NCBI RefSeq assembly: GCF_001113365.1
Contig: NZ_CKYA01000013.1
Span: 1 to 34,302 of the forward strand
Length of the DNA stretch: 34,302 bases
Reading direction: 5' to 3'
Source of the DNA: Streptococcus pneumoniae
GTDB taxonomy: Bacteria > Bacillota > Bacilli > Lactobacillales > Streptococcaceae
In this document: piece by piece, positions 32,045 through 34,302 of the stretch
Layout: each line of letters opens with the position of its first letter
Position numbering within the stretch: position 1 is the stretch's first letter
Notes under the pieces: generated by a model
Seen by the model: the letters and a program-made list of their open reading frames with translations, nothing else
What the model was told of the DNA's origin: nothing
The model's database searches: none
Made by a program: the position numbers and the translations under genes

Positions 32045-33154
32045 GATAATCAGGCAAGGAAGTAAGACTAGCCCCATACCCCAATTCAGATTGACATTAT
32101 CAATCAGCTTAGGTAATCTTCCAGATAAAATCTCCACTGAACGCAAGTAAGTAAAGGGAATCAGATGTGCAATCTTTTGAAGAGGCTGAATTGTTTGGAT
32201 ACCAAACAATAAGCCAACAATCCCAATGAGTGAAAGAAAGAGGACAGGCATTTTTTGCTTGAAAAAGTAAGAAATCAAGTAGACGACTTCTACAATGACG
32301 ATAAAGGCTAAGAAAGCTAAGAACAAGGCAGGAAATAACACATCTTGTATCTTTCCAATAGTTACCTCTTGATTCACTAAGCTATAAATTGGGTAGGGAT
32401 AATCTAACTGTCCAAAACCACTTATCAGACTTCCCACTAGAAAAGAAAATCCACAGATTCCGATAAACAGCACAGTTACATAGCCCACTCCAACTCCAAG
32501 AGAGGACATGGCAAATGCCACTTTTGAAAAAGGATATAACTGAGCTGTATCCAGATGATTTTGATATCTTTCTGCAAACAGTTGCGTTAGCATAAAAATA
32601 ATAGCAACCACAAACAAGCTTGGGATGATAGCCTCTAAAATCCAGACAATCTGATCAATCCCGTGGGTCGGAAACTCCAAAGTATGTGCTTTTATGTTCA
32701 AGGGATATAGGGCTTGGTAAATCTTCCGTTGGCGGTCAACCCCCATTTTTAAGTCAGGGCTAGCAGTCGGGTCATTTGATACAAATTCATAATTCTTCTC
32801 TTCATCTTGCCACTGCAGATAGTAGGCCTCTTTCCAGCGCCCTTCTTTTAATAAAGTCAGAATTTCTGTCTTTCGCGTCAAAAGATTTTTTTGCAAGTCT
32901 AAATTACTTTTAGCAAACTGGTATTCCTCCGAGCTGGTGTCAGATATTTGGGAGAGTTTCTCTTCATATTCATTGATGACTCTCTCACGGTCTACAAGAC
33001 TAGTTTCCAACTCTCTCTCCAAGCTGTGTGAGTTTGCAGTCTGACTATTGAAATAAAAGGTAACACCGAGTCCAGATACAAATAAAGCTAAGATAATCCA
33101 GTTTAAGCGACTTTTGAAAACTTTTTTTAATAGAAATAGACTAACATCTTTCAT
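31970..33154 (-). CDS. ABC transporter permease, peptide-export type
   Basis: 394 residues. One N-terminal membrane helix (LNWIILALFVSGLGVTFYF) is followed by an extracytoplasmic, charged, partly coiled region (about 38-165). Five further membrane segments follow (IIPSLFVVAIIFMLTQLF to LVLLPCLIILLLVGILFI). This layout suits ABC-2 permeases. It begins three bases after the ATPase stop with AGAGG upstream, so the two form one transporter. Together with the secreted peptide gene upstream it could export or give immunity to that peptide; this is inference. The last 25 codons recur at the window end. Confidence 0.75.
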   Translation of the reverse strand: MKDVSLFLLKKVFKSRLNWIILALFVSGLGVTFYFNSQTANSHSLERELETSLVDRERVINEYEEKLSQISDTSSEEYQFAKSNLDLQKNLLTRKTEILTLLKEGRWKEAYYLQWQDEEKNYEFVSNDPTASPDLKMGVDRQRKIYQALYPLNIKAHTLEFPTHGIDQIVWILEAIIPSLFVVAIIFMLTQLFAERYQNHLDTAQLYPFSKVAFAMSSLGVGVGYVTVLFIGICGFSFLVGSLISGFGQLDYPYPIYSLVNQEVTIGKIQDVLFPALFLAFLAFIVIVEVVYLISYFFKQKMPVLFLSLIGIVGLLFGIQTIQPLQKIAHLIPFTYLRSVEILSGRLPKLIDNVNLNWGMGLVLLPCLIILLLVGILFIERWGSSQKKEFFNRS

Positions 33155-33157
33155 AAA

Positions 33158-33745
33158 CTAAACCTCTTCTATCTGCCCCTGATGAATGGTTACTACTCTA
33201 TCGCAGACATCAACCAACTCTTCCTTATAGTGGGAACTTAAAAGAACCAGCTGTTCTTGTCTATCGATTTGTGCTAGCCTATCAAAAAACTTCTGACGAT
33301 AATACTCATCTAAGCCATTTGTAATCTCATCCATAAGCCAGCATTTGGCCTGACTGAGGAAATACATGGCAATCACCAAGCGTTGCTTCATGCCTAAGGA
33401 ATTCTTGCGAATGGGAAGACTGATATAGTCAGACATTTCCCAATAGGCAATTTCATCCCTCAAGTTCAGATCTGACTTCCAGATGTTTTTGATCAGGCGA
33501 AGATAGTCCATCCCACTTAAGTTTCCATCCAGCCATTCAACGCTCTCATAATAAAATAAAGAAGGAGGAGCTGCGATATGTCCACTACTTATGGGAATTA
33601 AGTTGCTAATGGTGCGGAACAGGGTCGTCTTTCCAGAGCCATTGATAGCAAGAACGCCATAAATACTGCCCTTTTCAAAGGTGAAATCTACATCTTGTAA
33701 GATGACTTGTCGCGTTTTTAAGGTCACATGAGTAAGCTGTAACAT
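33158..33745 (-). CDS. ABC transporter ATP-binding protein
   Basis: 195 residues, a short single nucleotide-binding domain. Walker A is LAINGSGKTT (the first Gly of GxxGxGK is Ala). The signature is NSLGMKQRL rather than LSGGQ, Walker B is CWLMDEI, the D-loop region is TNGLDE, and the switch His is in LLSSHY. The NSLGMKQ signature is common in drug/peptide exporters of streptococci. AAGGAGG precedes the ATG. It lies between the peptide gene (33 bases upstream) and the permease. Confidence 0.88.
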   Translation of the reverse strand: MLQLTHVTLKTRQVILQDVDFTFEKGSIYGVLAINGSGKTTLFRTISNLIPISSGHIAAPPSLFYYESVEWLDGNLSGMDYLRLIKNIWKSDLNLRDEIAYWEMSDYISLPIRKNSLGMKQRLVIAMYFLSQAKCWLMDEITNGLDEYYRQKFFDRLAQIDRQEQLVLLSSHYKEELVDVCDRVVTIHQGQIEEV

Positions 33746-33777
33746 ATCCAGCCCTCCTTTTTATCACTCTTTAAGGA

Positions 33778-34041
33778 TTAATAACCTCCGCTGTAGTAGT
33801 TTAGTACCTCATAACGATCATAATTCCAGCCAGAACCAACTTTATACTCAGAATAGCTGTAATAACGAGACCATTCCGGAACGTTAATATAGCTATGTTT
33901 GTGGTAATTCATACTAGACCTATAGAAGGTATTCCAATCATAGCGATAAGTTTTAAGAACGCTCACAGCAGATACACTGGACTGAAAAAGACCAACAGAT
34001 AACAAACTAGCTAATAAAACAACTTTTGCTGATTTTCTCAT
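33778..34041 (-). CDS. Secreted Tyr-rich peptide (bacteriocin-like)
   Basis: 87 residues from the ATG at 34041 (GAGGTG six bases upstream; a GTG three codons up is part of that site). A signal peptide (MRKSAKVVLLASLLSVGLF, then QSSVSA) is followed by a mature region of about 62 residues. The mature part has 14 Tyr and 3 Trp, no Cys, an NYHKHS segment and a GGY end. The size, Sec signal, NYHxxxS-like segment and neighbouring ABC genes resemble lactococcin-972-type bacteriocins (streptococcins), but the match is weak. It could also be a wall-associated or signal peptide. It is first in the three-gene unit with a strong promoter. Confidence 0.6.
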   Translation of the reverse strand: MRKSAKVVLLASLLSVGLFQSSVSAVSVLKTYRYDWNTFYRSSMNYHKHSYINVPEWSRYYSYSEYKVGSGWNYDRYEVLNYYSGGY

Positions 34042-34069
34042 GGTTTTCACCTCACTAATATATTTACTT

Positions 34070-34085
34070 TCGAAAGCGCTTTAAT
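34070..34085. promoter_or_regulatory. Candidate CcpA cre site
   Basis: Minus strand ATTAAAGCGCTTTCGA, matching the cre consensus (ATGAAAGCGCTTTCAT) at 13 of 16 positions. It starts at the end of the -10 and covers the initiation site, so CcpA would repress transcription when sugar is plentiful. Confidence 0.6.
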
Positions 34086-34112
34086 TATATCATTTTTTTA
34101 TTTGTTATGCAA
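34084..34112 (-). promoter_or_regulatory. Promoter of the peptide-ABC unit
   Basis: Minus strand TTGCAT (34107-34112), 17-base spacer, TATAAT (34084-34089). Confidence 0.78.
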
Positions 34113-34161
34113 TAATTTTTTTTGAAAAGTTTCTGTTTGTATTTTGTCTTGATTTCCTAAT

Positions 34162-34193
34162 CAAAAAGAGAGAATCAAGTTGATTCCCTCTCT
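34162..34193 (-). terminator. Terminator after the second permease copy
   Basis: Same hairpin as at 31904-31935, followed on the minus strand by TTTTTGAT. It separates the second copy from the promoter of the first unit. Confidence 0.75.
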
Positions 34194-34227
34194 ATGTTAG
34201 TTTTTACTTATTTTCCCTATAGGAAAG

Positions 34228-34302
34228 CTAAAACCTATTAAAAAATTCTTTTTTCTGTGAACTTCCCCATCTTTCGATAAATAGAATCCCCACTAACAAA
34301 AG
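34228..34302 (-). CDS. Second ABC permease copy, 3' end only
   Basis: The last 24 codons plus stop of a permease paralogous to that at 31970-33154 (LLLVGILFIERWGSSQKKEF, then FNRF). It differs from copy 1 only at the final residue (Phe for Ser) in the visible part. The start lies outside the window. Its presence shows that the peptide-ATPase-permease unit, or at least its permease, is duplicated in tandem. Confidence 0.85.
   Translation of the reverse strand, partial: LLLVGILFIERWGSSQKKEFFNRF

Larger units (their letters stand above)
34116..34302. repeat. Direct repeat, copy 2 (runs to the window end)
   Basis: Partner of 31858-32044. Differences fall mostly in the spacer and at the stop codon context; the terminator and coding part are almost unchanged. 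Confidence 0.92.

Noticed and set aside
1..34302. CRISPR array, tRNA or rRNA genes, prophage or complete insertion sequence
   Set aside because: No regularly spaced repeats, cloverleaf sequences, phage genes or transposase frames were seen; the only mobile sequences are small BOX/RUP-type repeats.

Overview
The window (34.3 kb) looks like a chromosomal segment of Streptococcus pneumoniae or a very close relative (S. mitis group). This rests on complete BOX elements (A-B-C modules with the GCGTCGCCTTGCC-type boxA core), a 107-bp RUP-like repeat, a choline-binding LytB, the pneumococcal cell-division and chromosome proteins MacP and RocS, PavA, PmrA, and a coiA gene behind a competence (ComX) box. 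The DNA is AT-rich with strong AAGGAGG ribosome binding sites and TATAAT promoters, many with an extended -10 TG. Nearly all genes lie on the minus strand.

Layout. Positions 300-6460 (minus) hold envelope and housekeeping genes: a membrane GDPD phosphodiesterase and a DEDDh exonuclease, then rocS, mtnN, macP, a Nudix hydrolase and glmU. Positions 6600-9440 (plus) carry a membrane-anchored GH25 lysozyme and the tightly coupled trio popT (DUF368)-ybaK-phosphoglycerate mutase-like. Positions 9440-10290 are a gene-free repeat sink with a RUP, two BOX elements and hairpins. Positions 10295-14792 (minus) are coiA-pepF-O-methyltransferase, then prsA.

Between coiA and tehB (14800-15580) sits a HicA/HicB toxin-antitoxin pair. 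It is bracketed by two near-identical copies of a 'terminator plus ComX box' segment. This looks like an accessory insertion into a competence locus and is one of the two most interesting spots. Then follow tehB-smpB-rnr, secG-rpmG, and the run ybeY-dgkA-era-mutM-coaE-pmrA (15586-24222, minus). These genes link trans-translation and RNA decay, protein export, DNA repair, CoA synthesis, lipid-carrier phosphorylation and ribosome maturation.

pavA/rqcH (plus, 24327) is divergent from ybeY and converges on lytB with a BOX between them. Next comes pyrK-pyrDb behind a recognisable PyrR attenuator, gloA, and the infC-rpmI-rplT operon with its own leader terminator and a probable AUA start for IF3.

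The last 2.4 kb hold a small secreted, tyrosine-rich peptide, an ABC ATPase and an ABC permease, behind a consensus promoter with a CcpA cre-like site. The final 187 bases repeat the 3' end and terminator of that permease at about 95% identity with a 2258-bp offset. The peptide-ATPase-permease unit therefore appears to be tandemly duplicated, with the second copy running off the window. I read it as a bacteriocin-like (possibly lactococcin-972-like) or peptide-export module; this function is inference.
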